From JAFGNW01 sp964618515 (GTDB lineage: Bacteria > Zixibacteria > MSB-5A5 > GN15 > FEB-12): 18,392 nucleotides of DNA. Each line of letters begins with the position of its first letter. The stretch's first letter is position 1. Below the pieces are notes generated by a model. It was not told the DNA's origin, did no database searches, and worked only from the letters and a program-made list of their open reading frames with translations. The translations under genes and the position numbers were made by a program. This document shows positions 6,716 to 14,774 of the stretch, in pieces. The stretch covers positions 1 through 18,392 of the forward strand of contig CAZUAS010000058.1 of assembly GCA_964618515.1 (NCBI GenBank). The letters run 5' to 3'.

Positions 6716-7438
6716 TCACTGGTCTTCGACCAGGGACATCAGGTCTTTAATTTGAATCGGTTCGCCGGTGGTGGTGAAACCTTGGCCGTACTGACAGCGC
6801 GCCGGCAGGCCAAAGGAGCGAGCCATGGCGGTCAGGGATTCGAGGTAGTCCTTGGACTTTTCCGGGTTTAGAAACTGTGAACGGTGAGCGGCAAGGGCAT
6901 CGAGCCAGCGATTGAAATGAGGCGTAATATCGACGACGAAGTCAGGGGTCACGTCCGGGGGCAGGAAATAGTGGAAAATCCTCGTAACCAAGTGCGGTTC
7001 ACCGGGCAGGTCGACTTTTTTTAGGGCGGCCAGGTTGGCGGCATTGAGGGTGATGATTCCGGCGGCGACATGGTCCGGATGCGACTGGCGGCGGCCATGG
7101 CCGATACGTGGGTAAGGGGTCAGGATAATCCGGGGCCGAGTAAGGCGGATGACTTCCGCCAGGGCCAGCCGTTTGTCGTAGCTGTCTTCAAGGCGGGTAT
7201 CGCCCCAGTCAAAGCGCTTGATGATATCCGCACCCAGGATACGGGCGGCCTGCTCGACCTCCCGGGAACGTATCTCCGGCGTACCGCCGGTGCCCATCTC
7301 GCCCTGGGTCAGGATAACCAGGCCACAGCGGCAACCGCGCTCTTTAAGGTCGATAAGAACGCCGCCGGTGCCGACCTCGACGTCGTCCGGATGAGCGCCC
7401 ACCGAGATTACGTCGTATGTAGTTTTTTCTGAAGACAT
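6716..7438 (-). CDS. bshB1: PIG-L family N-acetylglucosaminyl deacetylase, BshB1-like
   Basis: A 240-residue zinc hydrolase. GAHPDDVEVGTGG (residues 14-26) and SHPDH (119-123) supply the family zinc ligands (H16, D19, H123). LTQGEMGTGGTPEIRSRE (43-60) is typical of the bacillithiol-type deacetylases. BshB1 removes the acetyl group from N-acetylglucosaminyl-malate, the second step of bacillithiol synthesis, in the cytoplasm. The length fits BshB1. Neither bshA nor bshC is in the window, so another PIG-L deacetylase substrate cannot be excluded. The ATG is preceded by TTTTTTTAAAT, which is the tail of the terminator just upstream, and there is no ribosome site. Confidence is high for the family and moderate for BshB1. 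Confidence 0.85.
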   Translation of the reverse strand: MSSEKTTYDVISVGAHPDDVEVGTGGVLIDLKERGCRCGLVILTQGEMGTGGTPEIRSREVEQAARILGADIIKRFDWGDTRLEDSYDKRLALAEVIRLTRPRIILTPYPRIGHGRRQSHPDHVAAGIITLNAANLAALKKVDLPGEPHLVTRIFHYFLPPDVTPDFVVDITPHFNRWLDALAAHRSQFLNPEKSKDYLESLTAMARSFGLPARCQYGQGFTTTGEPIQIKDLMSLVEDQ

Positions 7439-7442
7439 ATTT

Positions 7443-7483
7443 AAAAAAAGCCCGGAGGAATTACTCGTCCGGGCTCGTTTTTT
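7443..7483 (-). terminator. Strong terminator after the lipoprotein gene (bidirectional in form)
   Basis: AGCCCGGA (7449-7456) and TCCGGGCT (7468-7475) form a perfect 8-bp stem with an 11-base loop. On the minus strand it is followed by a run of seven T (7449-7443), a good end for the lipoprotein transcript. On the plus strand T6 follows at 7478-7483. It ends only four bases before the deacetylase ATG. Confidence 0.85.
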
Positions 7484-7494
7484 ATGGATTTTCT

Positions 7495-8784
7495 TTAATC
7501 CCCAAAATTATTGTCATGGAAAATAAGCATATGCCGCATCAGGTCATATATGTACTCGTTTTTCTGAGCCGGTTTACCGGGGTAACCGCGATAGATGAGG
7601 GTATCCGGTTGATAACCCTGGTCGAAAAGGAATTCTATCCAGGACATGGTCATATCATGAAAATTACGATAAGCCTGGGGGGAAGTGGCAATCCACATGT
7701 TCAAACCGTTCAAGGGTGAACCACCAGCCGCTTCATGAAGGGAATCGAGATTATTCCTCAGCCACATACCCCAGATAAGGTCATACGGGGCGCCGGTTTT
7801 GTCAAAGGGGAGGTGAAAATCAAGCTTTTTGGCCGGAGTCTTGTCTTTGATGACGTTGGTCACCAAAGTGGTTTCATCGGCAATGGTGTCGCGGGCGGTT
7901 ACGTTAATCGTCGGTTGCTGGTTCTGTCCGCCCTCCCACGAGAAATGATAAGTGATATTGGTATCGTGAGGGGAGAAAGCCAGCGAACCTCCGATAAACA
8001 TGCGGGAAATGGACCAGCTCGACAGGCTGTCGAATTTATAACGAATGGAATCGTCGTTTAACAACCCCTGTTCGATTAAGGCATCGTCGAACAAATCGAT
8101 CAAACCGTGGTTGTTGTCGCTGCCGTCGAAATCAAGCGGACCATCGACAACGGTAATGGAGGTGAACACGCCCGGGTGTTTAAGGCAGGCGCGAAAAGCG
8201 CCGTAAGCACCTTGACCGATACCGCCAATACCACGTTTTTCAGCCGAGTTGACGAGAAAGGGGTAGTTGGTATAGAGGTACGAGAGCAGACGGTAGTCTT
8301 TCAAACTGCCGATGATGTCATCATAAAAACCGGCCGGGTAACTGTTCCCGTAGAAATAACCGCCGAATACCTGGTCGTTGGAGACACAGCAGATGACCAT
8401 AGGTTCGATTTCCCCCCGGGCAATCATTTCATCAGCCAGTTCTCTGAGGCCATGATTAAAATAGAAGTTTTCATCGCCGTCCTGAGGAGCCAGGAGAATT
8501 ACCAGAGGGAGAGGCCGGCCTTCGCCGTTGGGCGGCGGCCAACCTACCTTGGGAACATAAATAGCCGTTTTCATGATCCCCAGAGGATTGCGAATCTGGA
8601 AAATCAGTTGCGGCGCGTAGGGGTTGGAAATCGTGTCGGCGAAGACAAACAGTTTCGGGCTGATACCCCAATATGGTAAGGTCGGTGCCATTGGGGTATT
8701 GTTACCGCGGTCGGTGCATCCTATTAACAATACAATTGCCGCCAGAACCGAAGCTACGAAAGCAATTTTAATATATTTAACCAT
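7495..8784 (-). CDS. Lipoprotein with esterase (alpha/beta-hydrolase) fold, probably inactive
   Basis: From ATG 8784 the protein has 429 residues. That start is chosen over ATG 8790 because AGGAG (8797-8793) is eight bases from it and only two from 8790. A lipobox LIGC puts the lipidated cysteine at residue 23. The body resembles the esterase D/Fes-type family: PLPLVILLAPQDG, then RGIGGIGQGAYGAFRACLKHP where the family has G-x-S-x-G-G. The nucleophile serine is glycine (residue 190, codon GGT at 8217-8215), and the C-terminus (EYIYDLMRHMLIFHD) has no clear G-H catalytic histidine. So it is likely a binding or structural protein, not an enzyme. Its ribosome site overlaps the stop of the FadL-like gene, which indicates one operon and a shared role at the cell envelope. 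Confidence 0.78.
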   Translation of the reverse strand: MVKYIKIAFVASVLAAIVLLIGCTDRGNNTPMAPTLPYWGISPKLFVFADTISNPYAPQLIFQIRNPLGIMKTAIYVPKVGWPPPNGEGRPLPLVILLAPQDGDENFYFNHGLRELADEMIARGEIEPMVICCVSNDQVFGGYFYGNSYPAGFYDDIIGSLKDYRLLSYLYTNYPFLVNSAEKRGIGGIGQGAYGAFRACLKHPGVFTSITVVDGPLDFDGSDNNHGLIDLFDDALIEQGLLNDDSIRYKFDSLSSWSISRMFIGGSLAFSPHDTNITYHFSWEGGQNQQPTINVTARDTIADETTLVTNVIKDKTPAKKLDFHLPFDKTGAPYDLIWGMWLRNNLDSLHEAAGGSPLNGLNMWIATSPQAYRNFHDMTMSWIEFLFDQGYQPDTLIYRGYPGKPAQKNEYIYDLMRHMLIFHDNNFGD

Positions 8785-8795
8785 TTTCATATCTC

Positions 8796-10283
8796 CTAAA
8801 ACCAGTAGTTAAAGGCTAGAATTGTTTCGAAAGTGCTGGCTTTATAAACCCCCGGGAACTGGTCGGCATTGTGGTCACCGTCGATGTCGGTCGCGTTGTA
8901 AATAGTCATATCGGGATAAACATAGAAGCTGGACACCAGCCCGATTTCCCAGCGCTGGATATTAAACAGAACACCGCCATTAAAGCCGTACTTATCGCCG
9001 GTATCAACAAATTGAGGTATAAACCCGATGCCATCTCTTATCGAAGACTGGTCAGCTGAGATACCCCCCAGGAAGGTAATGGTTTCATTGTATTTGTAGC
9101 GGCACCCCGCCATCACCTTACCGGCGTTATTCCATTCGACCGGGTTGGTCAGGTTATAAGTGAAGAAATTTTTCACGATGGCCATACTGTCCAGAGGCAG
9201 GGAGCCGAAGCCGGTATAATAGAATTCGAAACCTTCAAAGCGCGACCAGAAGGTATATTCGACGTCGAAAGCCAGTTGCAGTTTATCGTTTACTTCGTAG
9301 GTAAAGCCCGCCCCTACCGACGGCGGCAGCTTCAGTTTGGTTTCAAAATCCGACTGGAAAGAAATCGGGTCGCCGACGGTAAAGAGATAGCCGATTTTGC
9401 CGGGCTGATAACCGGTAGTATCGGTATCGGTTATCAAACCATGGTTGCTGGGCATGATGAAATTGAAAGCGGTGGTGCCTTTGATGGTGATGTCGAAGGG
9501 GATGGAGGCGGTGAAGGCGACACTCATTTTGTCGTTAAGTTTCCAGAGCATACCGCCTTTTAATCCGAATCCCCAGCCGTTGCCGTCGTTTTTAGTGAAC
9601 TCGGGAATTTTATCGTAAGGCCGGTCACTTAAAACGTCGGGGTAGGCGGTGGAATCAAGGGGGTTCTCCCGCATATAGAGGTTGTTGAAAGCCAGGTCGC
9701 CGCGAAGCAACTGCAGACCGATGCCTATTGACAACTTGTCTTCGATAAATTCTCTGGCGGCGGTGAGCTGGAAAGCCACGACATCAAGGTTGTTCCGATA
9801 TTGATTGTAGGGAAGCTGAGAAAACGCCGAGTCATTATAGGCAAAGGGTGTCCGGTAAAGCGTCCAGCTGATGCTGTAGTCGAAAGGCTGGTAAGCCGAA
9901 AGTCCGAACACGGTTTCTCCCCAGAAGGGCAGACGAACCAGAAAGCCCGCCGAAGGCATGGTGTAGATTTCATGGTGATTGTAAATCGTCTGGTCGTTGA
10001 AAAAGCCCAGTTCATAATCTGAACCAAGACGATAATCGGGCGTGAGTTCGTTTCTCAGGTGCATAACTCCCACATTGGCCCCGAGTTGATTATCATATAC
10101 AAAGGCATAACCTGCCGGATTATAGTAGGCAGCCGTCCAATCATTGGCGAGAGCGCGAAAGGCACCCCCCATCCCTCGGGCTTTTAATCCCAAGCCGGTG
10201 GTTTCGAAACCACTGGCAAAAAGACCGGGAGTGAGAAGTGTAAAGGCAAGGATAATACTAGCCGTTAATCTTATAAACCCCAT
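8796..10283 (-). CDS. FadL/OMPP1/TodX-family outer-membrane transport protein
   Basis: From ATG 10283 the protein has 495 residues. GGAG (10293-10290) lies six bases before that ATG, and the upstream codons to 10325 would disturb the signal peptide. A signal peptide ends near FASGF. GLGLKARGMGGAFRALANDW and AAYYNPAGYAF are the typical N-terminal hatch of the family. The remainder is amphipathic strands to a terminal NYWF, as expected of a 14-strand barrel. FadL-type proteins let hydrophobic compounds such as fatty acids or aromatics diffuse across the outer membrane; the substrate here is not visible. The gene runs straight into the lipoprotein gene. A promoter candidate with repeated TTCAAAG elements lies upstream, shared with the divergent exopolysaccharide gene. 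Confidence 0.88.
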   Translation of the reverse strand: MGFIRLTASIILAFTLLTPGLFASGFETTGLGLKARGMGGAFRALANDWTAAYYNPAGYAFVYDNQLGANVGVMHLRNELTPDYRLGSDYELGFFNDQTIYNHHEIYTMPSAGFLVRLPFWGETVFGLSAYQPFDYSISWTLYRTPFAYNDSAFSQLPYNQYRNNLDVVAFQLTAAREFIEDKLSIGIGLQLLRGDLAFNNLYMRENPLDSTAYPDVLSDRPYDKIPEFTKNDGNGWGFGLKGGMLWKLNDKMSVAFTASIPFDITIKGTTAFNFIMPSNHGLITDTDTTGYQPGKIGYLFTVGDPISFQSDFETKLKLPPSVGAGFTYEVNDKLQLAFDVEYTFWSRFEGFEFYYTGFGSLPLDSMAIVKNFFTYNLTNPVEWNNAGKVMAGCRYKYNETITFLGGISADQSSIRDGIGFIPQFVDTGDKYGFNGGVLFNIQRWEIGLVSSFYVYPDMTIYNATDIDGDHNADQFPGVYKASTFETILAFNYWF

Positions 10284-10339
10284 CCTAATCTCCATAATGT
10301 ATTGTGATGAAAACAGTTTATCCATTTTTGCTTACCTTG

Positions 10340-10378
10340 TTCAAAGACGCAAAATACTAATTAGATGACGTCTTTGAA
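10340..10378. repeat. Perfect 10-bp inverted repeat TTCAAAGACG, with a third copy nearby
   Basis: TTCAAAGACG (10340-10349) and CGTCTTTGAA (10369-10378) are exact inverted copies around 19 bases. A third half-site, CTTTGAAGT, recurs at 10425-10433 in the same orientation as CTTTGAAGT at 10372-10380, 53 bases apart (about five helical turns). They may be regulator sites for either divergent gene, or a hairpin in the fadL leader. Confidence 0.65.
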
Positions 10379-10429
10379 GTAATTTTATTCACCGTAATCA
10401 CGTCGGCGATTTTCATAAAACGACCTTTG

Positions 10430-10458
10430 AAGTTACTATAACCGGTCATTCTTGTCAA
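10430..10458 (-). promoter_or_regulatory. Candidate sigma-70 promoter of the fadL-like operon
   Basis: On the minus strand TTGACA (10458-10453) is 17 bases from TAACTT (10435-10430). The -35 is perfect and the -10 weak. A TTCAAAG element overlaps the -10, so a bound protein there could repress. Confidence 0.4.
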
Positions 10459-10527
10459 GGAAGAATACCGCTTTCAGGAGCATTTTTATAATTTTAAGCT
10501 GATGAAGAACGGCAGCTTAGGACATTA

Positions 10528-10544
10528 TGGCGATTTCATTGCCA
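10528..10544 (+). promoter_or_regulatory. Candidate sigma-54 (-24/-12) promoter of the SLBB gene
   Basis: TGGCGATTTCATTGCC has GG (10529-10530) and GC (10541-10542) with exactly ten bases between, matching TGGC-N7-TTGC. It predicts a start near 10554 and a leader of about 330 bases. The repeats at 10340-10433 would sit roughly 120-215 bases upstream of that start, a normal distance for enhancer-binding activators. Confidence 0.5.
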
Positions 10545-10883
10545 GTGGGAAGGGTTTTTGAAAACAACTGCTTTTGAGCGCGGAATTAATTTAAAGGAAT
10601 TAAAATAAATTATGGTTGTTAAAGTTATAGGGAATAAAATTGTGTCCCGGCTATGTGAGGCGCTTTCTTTGTGTTTGATATTATTGGGGAAAATTATTCC
10701 GTTGACAATGGAAGCGATTTCTCGTTCAGACCCTTGGGCCAGCCTGTCAGAGGAGTCGCCCCAAACAGTATCTTTTTGTAAAGAAACAGCTTACGGTCAT
10801 TCTGTTGTTTTTGGCATCATCTTTGCGAATTCAGCAATCATTAGGTATTGGTGGTGGACTTTAATTTACCAAGGAAGGTAAGC

Positions 10884-13250
10884 ATGAGAAAAGTCATATT
10901 GTTTCTGCTTCTGGTCATCATCTTAGTTTCTTTAAACTGGTTCAGGGAACTTATCGCACAGGATTTATCACCTTTAAAGAACAAGGTGATTCAAAATGAT
11001 ACCGAGCTTTATAAAAGATTCGAAAAAGTAACCCTGTCGGACAAGGGATATGATTATTACAAGAGCCCGCTGGTGCTTGATTCGATGCCGAAGACCGGGA
11101 ACCCGGTCGGTAACCACGATAGCAGTGAGGTGACCGACAGTAACCTGTCCAGATCGGAATCGGAAGATGAGCGTAATATTGCTGCGAAAAAAAAGCTGCC
11201 CGCCTTCGAGGAGCTGTTGCCGTTCGGGCTGAAGCTTTTCAAGGGTACAGATGAAATTATGCCTCCTGATGATATCGCGGCCAGTGGCGATTACGTTCTC
11301 GGGCCGGGTGATAACATTATTATATATCTGTGGGGCCGGGTGGAAAAAGAATATGACCTTACGGTGGACCGGGAGGGGAAAGTTTTTATCCCCAAAGTCG
11401 GGGAGCTGGCGGTCTGGGGTAAGACCCTGGAAGAATTTAAGGATTATGCCCGGCGGAAAATAGCGACTGTTTACTCGGAATTCGAGCTGAATGTCTCGCT
11501 GGGAAAGATACGTTCGATCAGGTTATACCTTACCGGCGAAGTGAACAGGCCGGGGGCATACACCGTATCGTCATTGACGTCACTTTTCAATGCGCTTTAT
11601 CTGGCGGGGGGGCCGAATGAAAACGGTTCCATGCGCAATATCCGGGTTATGCGCGAGGGTCAGCTGGTGGCCGAGGTGGATCTGTACAAATTTTTGCTGG
11701 AAGGCGACAATTCTCTGGATATTCGGCTTCGTTCGGGCGATGCCATTTTTGTGCCGGTGGCCGGCGCCCGGGTGGCTATTCGGGGTGAAATCAAACGCCC
11801 GGCGATATATGAATTGCGCGGCAATGAAACGGCGTGCGATTTAATGAACCTGGTCGGAGGGCCTAATGCCGAAGCTCATCTCAGCCGGGTTATGCTTGAA
11901 CGGATTTCCGGTGACAACGAATGGAGGGTGCTGGATCTGGATTTAAGTCCCGATGCCCCCAGAAGCGGCAGCCTGGTCCTTCAGGATGGCGACCGGCTGA
12001 CGGTCTTTTCCATTTTCGACGCCAAAAAAAATATGGTGGCGGTTTTCGGGCAGGTAAAACATCCGGGTTATTATGAAAGGAACGAAACCACCCGTATAGC
12101 GGATCTGATTGAACGGGGCACCCTGCAGGATTATGATGTTTATTATAAACGGGCGAACCTGTTTCGCCGTTTTGCCGACTGGCGGACCGAGATTATTGCG
12201 GTGGATTTGAACGCTTTGCTGGTGGGTGATACCAGCCAGAACATTCTCCTCCAGGACCGCGATTCACTGTATATTTATTCTATCGAGGACGTGGGCTGGA
12301 ATAAAAGAGTGTCCATCGAGGGCGAGGTCAAAAAGCCCGGGGTCTTCAACTTTTATGACCGGATGACCGCCTATGATTTGATTTTCCTTTCGGGTTCGTT
12401 TACCCGTTCGGCTTCGCTTCTTCAGGGCGAGCTGGCGCGAATTGATTCGCTGGGCAAAACCTGTTTGATGTATATCAGTCTCGAAGAAAGCGCTCTGCGC
12501 CGGACTTACCTGAAAGAGGATGACCGGCTGTATATCCGGCAGATACCGGAGTGGCCGATGCACCGTACGGTTAAAATCGAGGGCGAGGTACTCTATCCCG
12601 GCGAATATATGCTTTCCGGAAAGGAAGAAACCCTTTACAGTCTCATCAATCGAACCGGCGGTTTCACGCGTAACGCTTTTCCCGACGGTTTGATTTTGCA
12701 GAGACAATCGATTGGTGAAAATCTGCAGCGTCTCCAGATAAACAAGGTTCTGGAAAGGTCCAGCCCGGTGGTCGAAGACTCAGCCGGTAATTTAAGAAGG
12801 GAAATGGTATACGATTATGAGATTAAATCGGTGAACCGGGTGGTCATTGATATGGCGAAGATTCTTTCCACGGGAGGTCGAGAAGGCGACGTTGTGCTTT
12901 CTCCGGGTGATTACATTTTTGTTCCTTCGATTCCCACCGGCATATCGGTGCTGGGAGCCGTAGGCTCCAGCGGCACCATCAAGTACAACGAAGGCAAAAA
13001 AGTAGGTTATTATATTAAACGGGCAGGGAATTTTGTTTCGCAATCGGATAAAAAAGGCACACAGCTCATCCGCGCCTCCGGCGAGGTTCTTTCCGGCGGT
13101 GGAGTTCTGGGAAAAACCGTAAAGACCGGTGACATTATCGTGGTGCCCACTAAGATTAGAAGAGACCATGACTGGTCAAAAACCTTTACCATTGCCATGT
13201 CGGCGACTACGAGCATTCTGACGACAGTTTTATTGATTGATAAATTGTAA
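10884..13250 (+). CDS. Polysaccharide export protein with Poly_export and multiple SLBB domains (Wza-like)
   Basis: From ATG 10884 the protein has 788 residues; AAGGAAGG (10871-10878) is five bases upstream, and an earlier GTG/ATG frame lacks this. A hydrophobic segment (about residues 3-22) precedes a low-complexity charged stretch. The export domain starts near 134 (GDYVLGPGDNIIIYLWG). About six SLBB-type repeats follow, near 208, 293, 382, 472, 558 and 685; most have G-E/Q-V-x-x-P-G. Such proteins form the periplasmic and outer-membrane channel for capsule or exopolysaccharide. There is no lipobox. The C-terminus has a hydrophobic segment (TTSILTTVLLI) that may anchor it, so the topology differs from E. 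coli Wza. A sigma-54-like promoter precedes it and a strong terminator follows, so it is probably a single-gene unit in the exopolysaccharide locus. Confidence 0.92.
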   Translation: MRKVILFLLLVIILVSLNWFRELIAQDLSPLKNKVIQNDTELYKRFEKVTLSDKGYDYYKSPLVLDSMPKTGNPVGNHDSSEVTDSNLSRSESEDERNIAAKKKLPAFEELLPFGLKLFKGTDEIMPPDDIAASGDYVLGPGDNIIIYLWGRVEKEYDLTVDREGKVFIPKVGELAVWGKTLEEFKDYARRKIATVYSEFELNVSLGKIRSIRLYLTGEVNRPGAYTVSSLTSLFNALYLAGGPNENGSMRNIRVMREGQLVAEVDLYKFLLEGDNSLDIRLRSGDAIFVPVAGARVAIRGEIKRPAIYELRGNETACDLMNLVGGPNAEAHLSRVMLERISGDNEWRVLDLDLSPDAPRSGSLVLQDGDRLTVFSIFDAKKNMVAVFGQVKHPGYYERNETTRIADLIERGTLQDYDVYYKRANLFRRFADWRTEIIAVDLNALLVGDTSQNILLQDRDSLYIYSIEDVGWNKRVSIEGEVKKPGVFNFYDRMTAYDLIFLSGSFTRSASLLQGELARIDSLGKTCLMYISLEESALRRTYLKEDDRLYIRQIPEWPMHRTVKIEGEVLYPGEYMLSGKEETLYSLINRTGGFTRNAFPDGLILQRQSIGENLQRLQINKVLERSSPVVEDSAGNLRREMVYDYEIKSVNRVVIDMAKILSTGGREGDVVLSPGDYIFVPSIPTGISVLGAVGSSGTIKYNEGKKVGYYIKRAGNFVSQSDKKGTQLIRASGEVLSGGGVLGKTVKTGDIIVVPTKIRRDHDWSKTFTIAMSATTSILTTVLLIDKL

Positions 13251-13298
13251 CAGAAAATATTGTTTTGCTTTTCGTTTTCTTTTCTCACCTTCCTAATT

Positions 13299-13331
13299 CA
13301 CCGGAGGCTCATCATGAGCCTCTGGTGTTTT
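13299..13331 (+). terminator. Strong terminator after the SLBB gene
   Basis: CACCGGAGGCTCA (13299-13311) and TGAGCCTCTGGTG (13315-13327) make a 13-bp stem with one G-U pair and a three-base loop, followed by four T. Confidence 0.88.
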
Positions 13332-13481
13332 ATTGTAAGAGAAATTTTTGCATCCGAACCGGAAAAAGATACCCTATTTATTTTTCATCCTTATTGAGAA
13401 AACCAGCTCAAAACATAATATGCCCCACACAATCCATTATAATTTAACAACTTGTGCTGGTTTGTTCAAAAAATGAGCAGC

Positions 13482-13498
13482 CCGGCATTTAACTTGCA
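13482..13498 (+). promoter_or_regulatory. Candidate sigma-54 (-24/-12) promoter of the three-gene exopolysaccharide operon
   Basis: CCGGCATTTAACTTGCA has GG (13484-13485) and GC (13496-13497) ten bases apart, with TTGCA at -12. The predicted start is near 13509, 133 bases before the next gene. The inverted repeat AAACCAGC/GCTGGTTT just upstream could be a regulator site. Confidence 0.55.
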
Positions 13499-13641
13499 TA
13501 AGGTTTAATGAAGTAAAAGGAATTACTTAAAGTTGATTATGGAAAATTGTTTACAAAAGTATCGTCTCCTTTTCCGGTCTAAAAAGTCATCTATTAGAAG
13601 AATTTATTCATTGAAAATAATACCTCAAGGAGGATAAAAAA

Positions 13642-14706
13642 ATGTCAACCTCTGTCAGAGTGGATAGCGAAACGGTCAATTATCTCATTGGGAAAATTTC
13701 AAATAAAGCGATGGTGTCAAGGGACATGGTGCTTCCCTTTGTTGAGTTTACCGGTTTTATGGAGATACTTTTCAGGCTTCTGGATAAAGATGTCCGGGCT
13801 TCGCTGATCGTCGGCGGGCATGTCACCCCTGATGTCGCCATCGCCGCGGACCGGGCGCAATTGAGCCTGAAGGAAGTACTGGGGCTGTCGCCTTTCTCAG
13901 GCGACCCGGACCGCTTATTAAAGGAATTGACCAGCGGGCGTGAGATAGTTTATCTGGCCAATCCCAACCGGGTCACCGGGGCTAATTTCAGCCTGGCCGA
14001 CTTGGAGCTGTTAGCCCGGGCGGTTTCCGAAGGTGCATTGATTATTGATGAACATTATTTCGATTTTTACGGTATCTCCGGTCTGCCGCTTTTAAAACAG
14101 TTCGATAATGTCGTCGTTATTCGTTCCCTGACCACTTCGTTTGGAATTCGTTCCGACGAATCAGGGTATGTCATGGCGTCGAAGAATGTCATCCGGGCAT
14201 TGAAAGAGGTATATGACTGGGACCGGATATCGCGCGTGACCTGTAAGATTCTGACTACCTGTCTTATGAATTATGATGCCATGCAGACGCGTCTGAAGCT
14301 GCTTCACGATGAAGCGCTACGCATAGCCCTGTTTTTAAACGGTTTGAAAATTCAAAACCGCCTGTCGGCGTCGGATTTTGTACTGTTGAGAGTAGCCGAC
14401 CCGGTAAGAGTGGGAAATTTTTTGGCCGGTCATAAGGTGCCGATAGAAAATCTTGATGGTTACCCGGAATTGAAAAATTACATGCGTTACGAAATACAAT
14501 CGGGGCTGTCAAATAACATCATGCTTGAGGCTTTCAAAAAAATGCCGCCGGATTATTACCGGCTGACCAGCCTGGATAAACGCCTGATCAAGCTAAGCAA
14601 AGCGGGACAAGCCACAACCGACCGGATGGAAGAAGAAATCGAAACGCCCATTTTTAGACGCGGCAGAATCAAGGTTGGTGCGAATAAGATTGTCGAGAAA
14701 GTATAG
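13642..14706 (+). CDS. Aminotransferase-fold (HisC-like) protein lacking the PLP lysine
   Basis: A 354-residue protein that follows the class I/II aminotransferase pattern: YLANPNRVTGANFS, LIIDEHYFDFYG, then VVIRSLTTSFGIRSDESGY, and finally MRYEIQSGLSNN. In histidinol-phosphate aminotransferases the third block reads S-K-x-F-G-L-A-G-x-R-x-G-Y. Here the PLP-binding lysine is Thr165 (codon ACT, 14134-14136) and the phosphate-binding arginine eight residues on is Glu173. It should not transaminate. The N-terminus is short for HisC, and about 50 charged residues are added at the C-terminus. AAGGAGG lies before the ATG. It is first in an operon with the sugar transferase and Wzi-like genes behind a sigma-54-like promoter, so a regulatory or scaffold role in polysaccharide synthesis is the best guess. 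Confidence 0.75.
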   Translation: MSTSVRVDSETVNYLIGKISNKAMVSRDMVLPFVEFTGFMEILFRLLDKDVRASLIVGGHVTPDVAIAADRAQLSLKEVLGLSPFSGDPDRLLKELTSGREIVYLANPNRVTGANFSLADLELLARAVSEGALIIDEHYFDFYGISGLPLLKQFDNVVVIRSLTTSFGIRSDESGYVMASKNVIRALKEVYDWDRISRVTCKILTTCLMNYDAMQTRLKLLHDEALRIALFLNGLKIQNRLSASDFVLLRVADPVRVGNFLAGHKVPIENLDGYPELKNYMRYEIQSGLSNNIMLEAFKKMPPDYYRLTSLDKRLIKLSKAGQATTDRMEEEIETPIFRRGRIKVGANKIVEKV

Positions 14707-14774
14707 AGCCGGCGGGTCGGATTAATGAAAGACAAATATAACTGCTGATATGATAAAAAAGAGGCTAAGAAGTT

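Larger units (their letters stand above)
10284..10883. other. Divergent intergenic region, 600 bases
   Basis: It separates the minus-strand fadL-like gene from the plus-strand SLBB gene. It holds three copies of a TTCAAAG-type element (10340-10433), a sigma-70-like promoter for fadL (10430-10458) and a sigma-54-like promoter for the SLBB gene (10528-10544). A frame at 10612-10881 could encode 89 residues but has a poorly spaced ribosome site and no recognisable features; I take it as leader. Confidence 0.6.
13251..13641. other. Intergenic region between the SLBB gene and the aminotransferase-like gene
   Basis: It contains a terminator (13299-13331), an 8-bp inverted repeat AAACCAGC/GCTGGTTT (13400-13407 and 13456-13463) and a sigma-54-like promoter (13482-13498). 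No gene was found; the short frame at 13265-13447 crosses the terminator hairpin and has no family features. Confidence 0.6.

Noticed and set aside
8107..8679. A 190-residue plus-strand open frame
   Set aside because: Shadow of the esterase-fold lipoprotein gene, with no start signals.
10612..10881. Possible 89-residue gene ending two bases before the SLBB gene
   Set aside because: AAAGGA is about 14 bases from the ATG, the product has no recognisable feature, and it fits as leader of the sigma-54-like transcript. The tight junction with the next start keeps it worth a look in relatives.
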